Positions 1 to 6,878 are shown, numbered from the stretch's first letter. The stretch: 8,438 nt of DNA from Candidatus Peribacteria bacterium (GCA_903854455.1 CAINWJ010000027.1:1-8438), one strand, 5' to 3'. Notes: generated by a model not told the origin, from the letters alone. Numbers and translations: made by a program.

Positions 1-3000
1 GATCGGTGGAGACGATACCAATGATGTTGTTGTCTCCGTCACGATCACACCGACGCACCGCATTCTCCTCCGTCGTATCCAGACACACCGCCTCGCCCGG
101 CATCAACAATCCCTGTTTACTGATTACTGATCCCTGATCCCTGATCCCTGATCCCTGATCCCCCTCTCTGAACCACTCCGCATAATCCGCACCGTGTGCG
201 TTGAATGTTCCAGCCGTATACACGGAACCGGAAGCATTGACGCGGAAGACAGTCGTTCCCGTACCACTCACCGCTGTTTTGATCTCGAGCACGTTGGCAT
301 TGCCGTCCTTGTACTTCGTACTAAGGAGGATGCCGCTGCCGAATGTGCCGAAGTCACTCACGACCAATCCGCCGGAGGATGAGAGCAGATCGCGGGCATG
401 GAGCACGGTGCCGGAGGCGTTGGTGATCCCGAGTGTGCGGACATCCAGAGCTTTCACGGCATTGATGAGAACAGGGGTGATCTGCTGATAACGGATCCCT
501 TCCACGATGCCGTTCCTCTCGAACACGAGCCGCGGATCAACCTGTGCTACCTCTTCAGCGATCATCCCAATGTCCGGCGTGCCATCAGCCTTCCAGCGGA
601 AGCTCACCGGACGCATCTTCTGCAGTGTTGCAAGACCAAGCGACAGATCTTGTACATCCTCCTTGTAACGGATGGAGGAAGAGCAGGTTACAAGCATGCC
701 GGTCGAGGAATAGCAGAGACTGTTATAGATACCATTGGACGGCGCGATGACGCCGACTTTGAGGGATTTGGAAACAATCACATTACCCGACATCGTCAGT
801 GTCTCGGCCTTGGAACGGAAGATGGAGGCATCGAATGTTCCCTGGTATCCGAAGAGCAGATGTGGCGTGCGTGCCGCATTGTTCACATTGGCATTGAGCA
901 CGAGAATCGGTGCATTCGTCGCAGTGCTGGTGATGTACGTGCCGGTGGAATTTGCAGCCTGATTCACAACCAGTGCTCCGGACCCCTGGGTAACTCTCTG
1001 CGTGACCATGATCAATCCCGAGGATGTCAGCCACTTCTCGATGTGCAGCATGTTTCCTGAGTACGTACCACGATCGGTGATATTGCCTTTCACGAGCAAG
1101 GCACCGGAGATCGAGGCGTTGCGGGAAATGGTGAGACTGTTGCCGGAGAGCGTGCCACGGGTGGTGATGTTGCCGACGGAGACGAGTGAACCGGAGATGG
1201 TCGCATTGCGAGAGATGATCAATAGACCACCCGAGAGCGCATTCTGTGCAATGAATGACCCGTCTGTTCTGAGCGTTCTTGCGGTAGCACGGTACAGGTT
1301 GGTATCGAACGTTCCGTTATAGCCGAAGATCATGTGTGGTGCGGCTCCTGCATTGTCCAGCGACGCGTCGAGAGCAAGGATCGGAGATGTATGAGATCTG
1401 GAACGCAGGTAGGCACCGGTCCAGTTGAACGCCTGATTGATCACGAACGCACCGGAAGCCGTGCCGAGGAGTGTCGGATTGATCACAAGTGCACCGGTCA
1501 TCGTGTCGCCTCTCTGATTCACGAACATCCCCTCGGCTGCACTGTACGATATGCCGCTACCGGCACCTCCCTGATCCGTGCCGCAAGAGAATTTGTTGTT
1601 ATTCCAGATCAGCTTCCCCGTCGTCGGGTCGCAGTTGGTCAAACCTGCGCCGTTGAATGCAGAGACCCACAGAGATGCGCCTGAAGCGGATCCTTCCCAC
1701 ACCAACGAGCCGGAAGATGACAGTGTCTTCTCGACATGCAGAATGTTTCCGGAATATGTCCCACGGTCGGTAATGTCCCCTTTCACAAGCAAGGCTCCGG
1801 AGATATTTGCATTGCGACTGATGGACAACATAGTGCCAGAAATCATTCCGACGACATCGAGCTTGGCACTCGGAGTGGCTTTGCCGATTCCGACGTTGCC
1901 ACTGGAAAGAATCCTTATGCGTTCGGCATTGTTCGTTCCGAAAATCAACGGAGCTGAGCCAGCGATCGTCCCGATCGCCAGTGACGATTCGTTCCCATTA
2001 TAATTGGTGATAACCGCTCCGTTCGCGTCAGAGAGACCGAAATAGCTCGTTTGACCGCGAGATGATCCGAGAACCTGCAAGCCAATACCATAATTATTAT
2101 TATTCAAGAGGGACATCGTCGCTCCTTCGGATACACTCGTCGACGACACTCTGATTTCGGGCCATGATGGACCTGTAACGTGCAATGATGCGAGTGGATC
2201 TATGGTATTGATACCGACTTTTCGATCGGTCGTTAGTCTCATAACATCGAATCCATTGCTCTGGAAAGCGATATTCTTGCTGGCAGTATGATCGGAAATG
2301 AGAACGCTCGACCCGTTGTATCCAAACAATGCACGATCATTCACGCTCAGATACCCCGCATCACTGATGGCTTCTGTCCCAGCCGAAATTTTCACGATGT
2401 CCGTACCTGTCGGACCGGCAATGACTAACTTATTGGACGGACTCATTGTCCCGATACCCACCCTGCCCATGAAGTAGTTATTGCCAACACCGTTGAGCGT
2501 AGCGAGACCTCCGGACAGAGTTCCCCTGGTGGTGATGTTGCCGGTTGCGAGTATCGTGCCCGAAGATGTCAGCGACTTTTCGGCATGAATAATTGATCCG
2601 GACATCATCTGGAGCACCTTGAGACCGAGGTAGCCGGAGGAGAGATTAATCGTAAGCGCACCGGTCATGGTGTCACCTTGTTTCTTTACATACCGCAGAT
2701 CGCCGAGTGTGAGCACATTGCCGGAACCAAATGAACTGGCACTGCCGGTCTGATCCGTACCGCAGGAGAATCTCTTCGTGGTCGCATCCCAGATGATCTT
2801 TGAAGTAGAGAGATCGCAATCGGTCAGACCAGCTCCCTCAAAGCTCGACACCCACAGAGAAGAACCGGAAGCAGAACCTTCGAAGACGAGAGAGCCGGAA
2901 GAGGTGAGTGATTTCTCCGCATGAATCAGGGCTCCGGAAAGTGTATTGATGATCTTGAGTCCAATGGTATCCATACTGCCATTCTTCATATCGATCGTAA

Positions 3001-4429
3001 GGGCACCGGTCATGGTGTCACCCTGCTTCTTCACGTACCGGAGATCTGCAGTGGACTGATCCAGCCCAGTACCGGATGCCTTGTCGATACCACAGACGAA
3101 ACGCCCATTGCTCCATGTCAATTTTCCGTCTGTAGGATCACAATTGATCAATCCTGCACCGCTGAACGAGGCAACCCAGAGAGATGCACCGGAAGCGGAA
3201 CCATCGAAGACGAGAGAGCCGGAGGTGGTGAGTGATTTCTCCGCATGAATCACGGCTCCGGAGAGTGCATTCACGATCTTCAGGCCGACGGTGTTGATGG
3301 TGCCGTTGGTGATATTGATCGTGAGTGCACCGGTCATGGTGTCACCCTGCTTCTTCACATACCGGGCATCGCCGAGTGTCAGCACATTGCCGGAGCCGAA
3401 GGCACCGCTGCCGCCGGTCTGATCGGTCGAACACTCGAACGTGCCGGTGGAATTATTGAAGAGCAGTTTCTGATTCGATCCATTGCAGGAACCCAGACCG
3501 AAGCCAGCAAGTGTTGAGCCCGAGAGTGAGCCCTCCGTGACGATGGAACCCGAAGAGGTGAGAGATTGCTCAGCGTGAATTGTTGAACCGGACACTGTAC
3601 CGGTTGCCTGGAATGATCCGTCTGTTCTGAGTGTCGCAATGCCAGAGCGGTAGAGATTGGTGTCGTAATTCAGCCCTCCGGATCCGAAGATGATGTGGTT
3701 GGCACCCTGAGTCGAAATCCTGAGACCTGCCAATCCGGCGATGCCCGCAGTACTCACGATATCCATGCCGATCTTCGCCGCATCGTTCGGCTTGATGGTG
3801 AGTGTTCCGCTTGCGGTCGCATTCGTATCCGATCGCAGGAGTTGAGACGCATCGACACCGTCCAGCTTGTCGGCATTGTGCGCGTACGGTACGGACCCGA
3901 AGCGACGACGCGGAGCGAAGACCTCCGGGTATGTGTTGTCGCTCGCCGGATCGAACTCCACCTGGAGATAGAGGGAATCCGTCGAGAAATCCACACTCCC
4001 CGTCATGGAGGTCTGGCTGCCGAGCGCTATGGAGAAGAGTCCTCCGGTGAGCGTCACCTGCCTGGTACCGCTATTCCACGTCTCGGTCCACAGCGGACTG
4101 CCGCCGGTTGCAGCACTGAAAATCTTGAATCGCATATTATAGGTGCCATTTGCCACTACCACTCCGCCGGAATTCGTGATCCGTCCCTGGTAGTTGATGG
4201 GACGATAGATGCCGGAGGCAGCATTGACCTTCGCTACAAAGAACAAGAGGCAGAGGACGATGAACACTGTTGCCAAACGACCAATCCCGCGCAAAGCATT
4301 GCGCTCCCTTTCAAATATTTTTTTCTTGAAAAGGAGCGGGATGCTTCCCGCGGTCAATCGACCGATAGCTTGCAGCTTGTGGCTTGCAGCTTCAGAGAAT
4401 CGCCGATACTGGCGCAGGAAGATGATCAT
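1..4429 (-). CDS. Giant secreted tail-fibre-like adhesin with S74 chaperone and peptidase-G2-like end (partial)
   Basis: The minus frame starting at 4429 stays open to the window edge (at least 1476 codons; C-terminus missing). Residues 52-70 form a hydrophobic core ending VNA-AS, a signal peptide with an unusually long basic n-region. Residues 71-186 match the INYQGR...PRxxxxSVPYAxxA N-terminal domain of bacterial fibre proteins. A long Ser/Gly/Thr-rich stalk follows, with recurring xSGxL motifs and four GDTMTGAL motifs (residues 362, 470, 585, 974), a signature of phage tail fibres. Residues about 1245-1330 are a Peptidase_S74 intramolecular chaperone: SSSIRYKED, with likely catalytic Ser1251 and Lys1256, then IGMIAEEV. 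From 1414, GADYAEWF...PGEAVCLD...IIGIVS resembles Peptidase_G2. The likely product is a self-processing, probably trimeric surface fibre for attachment. ATG 4429 overlaps the upstream stop (ATGA). TTG 4294, which has a Shine-Dalgarno sequence and gives an ordinary signal peptide, is a real alternative start. A prophage origin is less likely because no other phage genes are seen. Confidence 0.92.
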   Translation of the reverse strand, partial: MIIFLRQYRRFSEAASHKLQAIGRLTAGSIPLLFKKKIFERERNALRGIGRLATVFIVLCLLFFVAKVNAASGIYRPINYQGRITNSGGVVVANGTYNMRFKIFSAATGGSPLWTETWNSGTRQVTLTGGLFSIALGSQTSMTGSVDFSTDSLYLQVEFDPASDNTYPEVFAPRRRFGSVPYAHNADKLDGVDASQLLRSDTNATASGTLTIKPNDAAKIGMDIVSTAGIAGLAGLRISTQGANHIIFGSGGLNYDTNLYRSGIATLRTDGSFQATGTVSGSTIHAEQSLTSSGSIVTEGSLSGSTLAGFGLGSCNGSNQKLLFNNSTGTFECSTDQTGGSGAFGSGNVLTLGDARYVKKQGDTMTGALTINITNGTINTVGLKIVNALSGAVIHAEKSLTTSGSLVFDGSASGASLWVASFSGAGLINCDPTDGKLTWSNGRFVCGIDKASGTGLDQSTADLRYVKKQGDTMTGALTIDMKNGSMDTIGLKIINTLSGALIHAEKSLTSSGSLVFEGSASGSSLWVSSFEGAGLTDCDLSTSKIIWDATTKRFSCGTDQTGSASSFGSGNVLTLGDLRYVKKQGDTMTGALTINLSSGYLGLKVLQMMSGSIIHAEKSLTSSGTILATGNITTRGTLSGGLATLNGVGNNYFMGRVGIGTMSPSNKLVIAGPTGTDIVKISAGTEAISDAGYLSVNDRALFGYNGSSVLISDHTASKNIAFQSNGFDVMRLTTDRKVGINTIDPLASLHVTGPSWPEIRVSSTSVSEGATMSLLNNNNYGIGLQVLGSSRGQTSYFGLSDANGAVITNYNGNESSLAIGTIAGSAPLIFGTNNAERIRILSSGNVGIGKATPSAKLDVVGMISGTMLSISRNANISGALLVKGDITDRGTYSGNILHVEKTLSSSGSLVWEGSASGASLWVSAFNGAGLTNCDPTTGKLIWNNNKFSCGTDQGGAGSGISYSAAEGMFVNQRGDTMTGALVINPTLLGTASGAFVINQAFNWTGAYLRSRSHTSPILALDASLDNAGAAPHMIFGYNGTFDTNLYRATARTLRTDGSFIAQNALSGGLLIISRNATISGSLVSVGNITTRGTLSGNSLTISRNASISGALLVKGNITDRGTYSGNMLHIEKWLTSSGLIMVTQRVTQGSGALVVNQAANSTGTYITSTATNAPILVLNANVNNAARTPHLLFGYQGTFDASIFRSKAETLTMSGNVIVSKSLKVGVIAPSNGIYNSLCYSSTGMLVTCSSSIRYKEDVQDLSLGLATLQKMRPVSFRWKADGTPDIGMIAEEVAQVDPRLVFERNGIVEGIRYQQITPVLINAVKALDVRTLGITNASGTVLHARDLLSSSGGLVVSDFGTFGSGILLSTKYKDGNANVLEIKTAVSGTGTTVFRVNASGSVYTAGTFNAHGADYAEWFREGDQGSGIRDQGSVISKQGLLMPGEAVCLDTTEENAVRRCDRDGDNNIIGIVSTD
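114..162. repeat. Heptanucleotide tandem repeat inside the fibre gene
   Basis: Five perfect TGATCCC units (128-162) follow two degenerate units, TGTTTAC and TGATTAC (114-127). On the coding (minus) strand they encode a GDQGSGIRDQGS-type insert between the ADYAEWF and PGEAVCLD parts of the peptidase-G2-like domain. Because 7 is not a multiple of 3, gaining or losing one unit shifts the frame. The degenerate units supply a TAA in each wrong frame on the minus strand (126-124 and 119-117). This is a candidate contingency locus. Confidence 0.9.
2564..3553 (-). repeat. Three imperfect tandem modules of 108-112 residues in the fibre stalk
   Basis: The modules, read on the minus strand, start at 3553, 3223 and 2899 and are 110, 108 and 112 codons long. 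Each runs SGS(L/I)V-x-(E/D)GS, a segment with paired cysteines (for example around NCD and F-x-CG), LRYVKKQGDTMTGALTI, and then LSGxxIHAEKSLT. A fourth, diverged copy starts at 1714 and carries NQRGDTMTGALVI. The modules are similar at DNA level too: the stretch around the GDTMTG codons is nearly identical at 2659, 3004 and 3328. They look like duplicated stalk segments that could expand or contract by recombination. Confidence 0.85.
4304..4336 (-). promoter_or_regulatory. mRNA hairpin covering the Shine-Dalgarno of the alternative fibre start
   Basis: Arms 4304-4314 (CTCCCTTTCAA) and 4326-4336 (TTGAAAAGGAG) pair at 10 of 11 positions. The eleventh becomes a G-U pair in minus-strand RNA. The loop is 11 nt and A-rich. 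The 3' arm in the transcript contains AAAGGGAG, about 9 nt before TTG 4294. The hairpin would therefore hide this ribosome binding site unless a ribosome coming from upstream opened it. Confidence 0.55.
4336..4364 (-). repeat. Two back-to-back short hairpins before the fibre signal peptide
   Basis: GCGGGA-TGCT-TCCCGC (4336-4351) and CGGTC-AATC-GACCG (4351-4364) are perfect stems with 4-nt loops. They lie directly against each other and against the 4304-4336 hairpin. In the minus-strand transcript the GC-rich one is followed by TCCTTTTC, a weak T-tract. It could act as a leaky attenuator between the regulator and fibre genes, but it is not a convincing intrinsic terminator. Confidence 0.45.
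4368..4392. repeat. 11-bp direct repeat GCTTGCAGCTT, two copies
   Basis: GCTTGCAGCTT occurs at 4368-4378 and 4382-4392, separated by GTG. It falls in the stretch between the stop of the upstream helix-turn-helix gene and the hydrophobic core of the fibre signal peptide. It looks like a non-coding repeat that the extended reading frame happens to cross, which mildly favours the TTG 4294 start. Confidence 0.6.
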
Positions 4430-5253
4430 GGAAGAGTAATGTCTGTGGAAGGGGCACCATGCAGTCCTTCGATGAATTGGTCCGGTGCCGGGAAGGGCAT
4501 CGCATCCATGCGTGGCGAAATCGGTTGTGTCGATCGCTCGAAGAGCGCGATGCCGACGAGCATGGAGATGAAGACGATGTTGATGAGCAGACTCGTCACC
4601 GCGATGAACTTGATGAGTCCGGAGAACGCCGCCCGCGGGGCAGCCATCTCCGGCACATGCACATGCACCACCGGAGAAAGATTGCCGCTTGTCCGGTTTG
4701 ATGCATCGTTCACCTCGACTTCAGAAATCGAATCTGCATTTTCGATATCCGTCGGCTTCGGCGATGATGGCGCGGGAGCGGTATCCCCGATGCCATGCTC
4801 GATACGCTTCTTCCAGTGCAGTGGTGTCTCCGCAAAATACAGACACTCTCGATCGATGATGCGACCGACCGTGGAAGACGAAACGGTGATGCCGTGCTGT
4901 TGCCGGAGCATCGACGCAATGCGCTCTTTCCCAAGGAGCGGCGACTCATGGCGGTACCGCCGAATCAGCTCGATGGCTTCCTGCGACACCGTCTGCAGAT
5001 GATCACCATGACCGTCGTGTCCGCGATCGAGGAGCGAACGCGGATCCAGAGGATCGAACTTTTCGAGCCACCGGTGGAACGTGCTGCGTGAAATTCCAAA
5101 GTGTCTGCAAAGTTCCAGTACCGTCGGACGGTGCTCGACGAAATAGCGAAGCACGGAGAGTCGCTGAATGACCGACGGGTGACAACTGCTCATCGTCGCA
5201 TCAGTGATGAGACGTGTGAGTTCTTCGACCGATGGCAGAGTTTGCTTTGTCAT
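4426..5253 (-). CDS. Membrane-anchored helix-turn-helix protein with transposase-like DNA-binding domains
   Basis: 275 residues. Residues about 28-66 form a helix-turn-helix with recognition helix SRSTFHRWLEKF. Residues about 90-140 form a second one (IELIRRY...LLGKERIASML...ITVSSSTVGRII), the paired arrangement seen at the N-terminus of IS481/IS3-type transposases. Where the DDE integrase core should follow there is instead a Pro/Ser/acidic linker (about 155-205). Next comes one hydrophobic membrane segment (about 212-238, GLIKFIAVTSLLINIVFISM onward) and a 37-residue tail. It probably binds DNA from the inner face of the membrane. Its stop overlaps the fibre ATG (ATGA), so the two genes are probably co-transcribed and translationally coupled; a role in controlling the fibre is inference. 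The ATG at 5253 has an A-rich leader without a Shine-Dalgarno sequence; Met21 is an alternative start. A decayed transposase is less likely because the frame is intact and the C-terminal half is newly composed. Confidence 0.85.
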   Translation of the reverse strand: MTKQTLPSVEELTRLITDATMSSCHPSVIQRLSVLRYFVEHRPTVLELCRHFGISRSTFHRWLEKFDPLDPRSLLDRGHDGHGDHLQTVSQEAIELIRRYRHESPLLGKERIASMLRQQHGITVSSSTVGRIIDRECLYFAETPLHWKKRIEHGIGDTAPAPSSPKPTDIENADSISEVEVNDASNRTSGNLSPVVHVHVPEMAAPRAAFSGLIKFIAVTSLLINIVFISMLVGIALFERSTQPISPRMDAMPFPAPDQFIEGLHGAPSTDITLP

Positions 5254-5285
5254 TGATTTTGTATTTTTATTTCAAACTGTCAATC

Positions 5286-5314
5286 ATTGTAACATAAGTT
5301 CATAGTTTTCACAA
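5286..5314 (-). promoter_or_regulatory. Probable sigma-70-type promoter of the regulator-fibre operon
   Basis: On the minus strand there is a -35 TTGTGA (5314-5309), a 17-bp spacer and a -10 TACAAT (5291-5286), with an extended -10 TG one base upstream. Transcription would begin near 5279-5280, giving an A-rich leader of about 26 nt before ATG 5253. A perfect TTGACA (5283-5278) lies just downstream but has no good -10 partner. Confidence 0.55.
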
Positions 5315-5345
5315 GTATGTTCCAATGATCCGGCAAACGACCTTC

Positions 5346-5367
5346 CAGAACAGCTGTGCCTGTTCTG
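5346..5367. repeat. Perfect inverted repeat CAGAACAG-N6-CTGTTCTG
   Basis: Arms 5346-5353 and 5360-5367 are perfect 8-bp complements around CTGTGC. No T-tract follows on either strand, so it is not a terminator. It lies about 30 bp upstream of the minus-operon -35, a position suited to an operator. The core half-site GAACAG recurs at 5565-5570 and in the dyad before the 7136 gene. Confidence 0.6.
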
Positions 5368-5567
5368 CGATTCATTCGATGATCTCACGCAGCTGAATCA
5401 AGGCTAAACGTATGTTCCATGCCCTGAACTTCTGCCCTGAACGTGTGATCTTTCACTTCATTCAAGCCAAGAAAGCAGGTTCACGTCTCGTGACACATCC
5501 CTGGAGGTGTGGCGCGAGCCTCGGGCGAGCGATCATACGAACGAAGCTTCATTATTAATTTCAGGAA

Positions 5568-5611
5568 CAGGTATCCCTGGCGGTCGAAGCCTTGGCGGAG
5601 GCTGCTACCTG
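5568..5611. repeat. REP-like palindromic element
   Basis: Outer arms CAGGTA (5568-5573) and TACCTG (5606-5611) enclose an inner hairpin AGCCT-TGGCGG-AGGCT (5588-5603). The GC-rich nested palindrome in non-coding DNA resembles dispersed repetitive extragenic palindromes. Whether it is repeated elsewhere in the genome cannot be seen from this window. Confidence 0.45.
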
Positions 5612-5650
5612 CGGCGCAAAAAAATTACATAAAACTCATATCGAATATCC

Positions 5651-5732
5651 GCGGGTAGGAAACCCGCTCCCAATCAAAAAGTAGGAAACCCGCTCCGAAT
5701 CAAAAAGTATGAAACTCGCTCCCAATCAAAAA
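5651..5732. repeat. 26-bp tandem repeat, three copies
   Basis: The units are 5655-5680, 5681-5706 and 5707-5732, of the form GTAGGAAACCCGCTCC followed by CAATCAAAAA. Copy 2 differs by one base and copy 3 by two bases from copy 1. Copy 1 also forms a perfect hairpin with preceding bases, GCGGGT-AGGAA-ACCCGC (5651-5667). There are no unique spacers, so this is not a CRISPR array. It may be a binding-site array for a DNA-binding protein or a repeat of extragenic type. Confidence 0.85.
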
Positions 5733-5858
5733 AATAATCAGTACCACCCTCTTTCCTTGACGTCATCCTCCTCTTGGCACCTCTCCCATTCTGCCCACTG
5801 GACATCTCCTCAATAATAATTTCAATCGATCAATGACCTTTTCCAGACAACAGAATCG

Positions 5859-5867
5859 TGATATAAT
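5859..5867 (+). promoter_or_regulatory. Extended -10 promoter of pilT (predicted leaderless transcript)
   Basis: TGATATAAT is a perfect extended -10 element: TG, one base, then consensus TATAAT at 5862-5867. The -35 region (TTTTCC around 5839-5844) is poor, as usual for extended -10 promoters. Counting seven bases on from the -10 puts the start of transcription at 5874, the G of the pilT GTG codon. No Shine-Dalgarno sequence lies upstream. Confidence 0.65.
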
Positions 5868-5873
5868 ATTCAT

Positions 5874-6878
5874 GTGTCACAGTCAACAATAACATCCATT
5901 TGGGAGGAAGCGCTCACCCGCAAGGCTTCAGACATTCACATAGTGACGGGCTATCCCGCCATGCTCCGCATCGACGGCATGCTCACTTCGGTCGGGGAAA
6001 AACCCGTGTCGAAATCCGAGGTCACGAGCCTTCTCAAATCATTCCTAAGTGAAGCGAGTTACCAGCGCTTTCAGAAGGAGCAGGATCTCGACTGCTCATA
6101 CACGATGAAGGACGGCACCCGCTTCCGGATTAATTGCTCCATCGTCAGTGGAGAGTCTGCCATCGCAGCGCGGCTTATTCCGAATACCATTCCGTCACTG
6201 GAAGAGCTCAGCATGCCGCAGGTGGTGATGGATCTGGCGCGTAGTAGGAATGGTCTCTTACTCTTCACCGGACCGACTGGCACGGGCAAATCCACCTCAC
6301 TGGCATCATTGATCGCGAGCCGCCTGGCAGAAGCACCGGTCAACGTCATCACGTTGGAAGATCCGGTGGAGTTCCGCATTCCTCCGGGAAGAGGGATGGT
6401 GCAGCAGCGTGAGCTCGGGGGGGACGTCAGTTCATTCCCGGAAGGACTCAAGCATATCCTCCGTCAGGACCCGGACATCGTCATGGTGGGTGAAATGCGC
6501 GATCTGGAGAGTATTGGTTTAGCCCTGACTCTTGCTGAAACCGGACACCTGGTGATGGCAACGCTCCACACCCCCAATGCCGCACAAACCATCGATCGCA
6601 TCATCGACGTCTTCCCGCCACACCAGCAGGCACAGGTCCGCTCGCAGCTCTCCCTCATGCTCCGCGGCATCATCGCCCAGCGCCTCCTGCCGAAGAAGGG
6701 CGGTGGTCGCATAGCAAACCGCGAGATCCTGGTTTTGAATCCGGCAGTATCCAACATCATCCGCGAGAACCGCATTCAGGAACTGTCCTCTGTGATCCAA
6801 ACAGGGCGCAAGGAGGGAATGGTGACATTTGAAAAAGATCTGCAGCGACTGAAAGAGGAGGGATTGATTGAAGAATAG
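5874..6878 (+). CDS. pilT: Type IV pilus retraction ATPase PilT
   Basis: 334 residues. PilT is a hexameric secretion-type ATPase at the inner face of the membrane; ATP hydrolysis drives pilus disassembly and retraction (family knowledge). Visible landmarks are ASDIHIVTG...RIDG (18-35), Walker A GPTGTGKST (133-141), Asp box TLEDPVEF (160-167), Walker B DPDIVMVGEMRD (199-210, catalytic Glu207), and His box TLHTPNAAQTIDRIIDVFP (230-248). AVSNIIRE (291-298) corresponds to the AIRNLIRE motif that separates PilT from the PilB extension ATPase. The GTG at 5874 is chosen because the ATG two bases earlier hits a stop within seven codons. The protein ends soon after EEGLIEE, so its C-terminal tail is somewhat shorter than in typical PilT, and the stop is doubled (TAG TGA). 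No other pilus genes are in the window; PilT is divergent from the fibre operon. Confidence 0.96.
   Translation: MSQSTITSIWEEALTRKASDIHIVTGYPAMLRIDGMLTSVGEKPVSKSEVTSLLKSFLSEASYQRFQKEQDLDCSYTMKDGTRFRINCSIVSGESAIAARLIPNTIPSLEELSMPQVVMDLARSRNGLLLFTGPTGTGKSTSLASLIASRLAEAPVNVITLEDPVEFRIPPGRGMVQQRELGGDVSSFPEGLKHILRQDPDIVMVGEMRDLESIGLALTLAETGHLVMATLHTPNAAQTIDRIIDVFPPHQQAQVRSQLSLMLRGIIAQRLLPKKGGGRIANREILVLNPAVSNIIRENRIQELSSVIQTGRKEGMVTFEKDLQRLKEEGLIEE

Larger units (their letters stand above)
5254..5873. other. 620-bp divergent intergenic region, no convincing gene
   Basis: This separates the minus-strand regulator-fibre operon from pilT. It holds the two outward promoters, a perfect 8-bp dyad (5346-5367), a palindromic element (5568-5611) and a 26-bp tandem repeat (5651-5732). 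A 48-codon plus-strand ORF at 5412-5558 has no clear ribosome binding site or recognisable feature and is not called. The part from 5733 to 5840 is pyrimidine-rich and I see nothing definite in it. Confidence 0.7.

Noticed and set aside
398..1060. Plus-strand ORF of 220 codons and its neighbours over 194-2003
   Set aside because: They are antisense shadows of the fibre gene, which reads without a stop and shows S74, G2-like and repeat motifs in the minus frame.
1..4429. Prophage tail fibre
   Set aside because: No capsid, tail, lysis or integrase genes are nearby. A signal peptide and the YQGR...SVPYA N-terminal domain point to a secreted cellular protein. The unseen flanks could still change this.
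3695..5002. Plus-strand ORF of 435 codons
   Set aside because: It runs antisense across two minus-strand genes with recognisable domains, a signal peptide and an ATGA junction. Its own translation has no coherent domain and is rich in Arg, Ser and Cys.
4426..5253. Intact or decayed insertion sequence
   Set aside because: There is no DDE catalytic domain, no terminal inverted repeats or target duplication are evident, and the C-terminal half is an intact membrane-anchored extension coupled to the next gene.
5412..5558. 48-codon ORF in the divergent intergenic region
   Set aside because: It has no Shine-Dalgarno sequence, no dedicated promoter and no recognisable sequence feature. An ORF of this length is expected by chance in 620 bp.
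5651..5732. CRISPR array
   Set aside because: The units are directly adjacent with no unique spacers, there are only three, and no cas gene is present.
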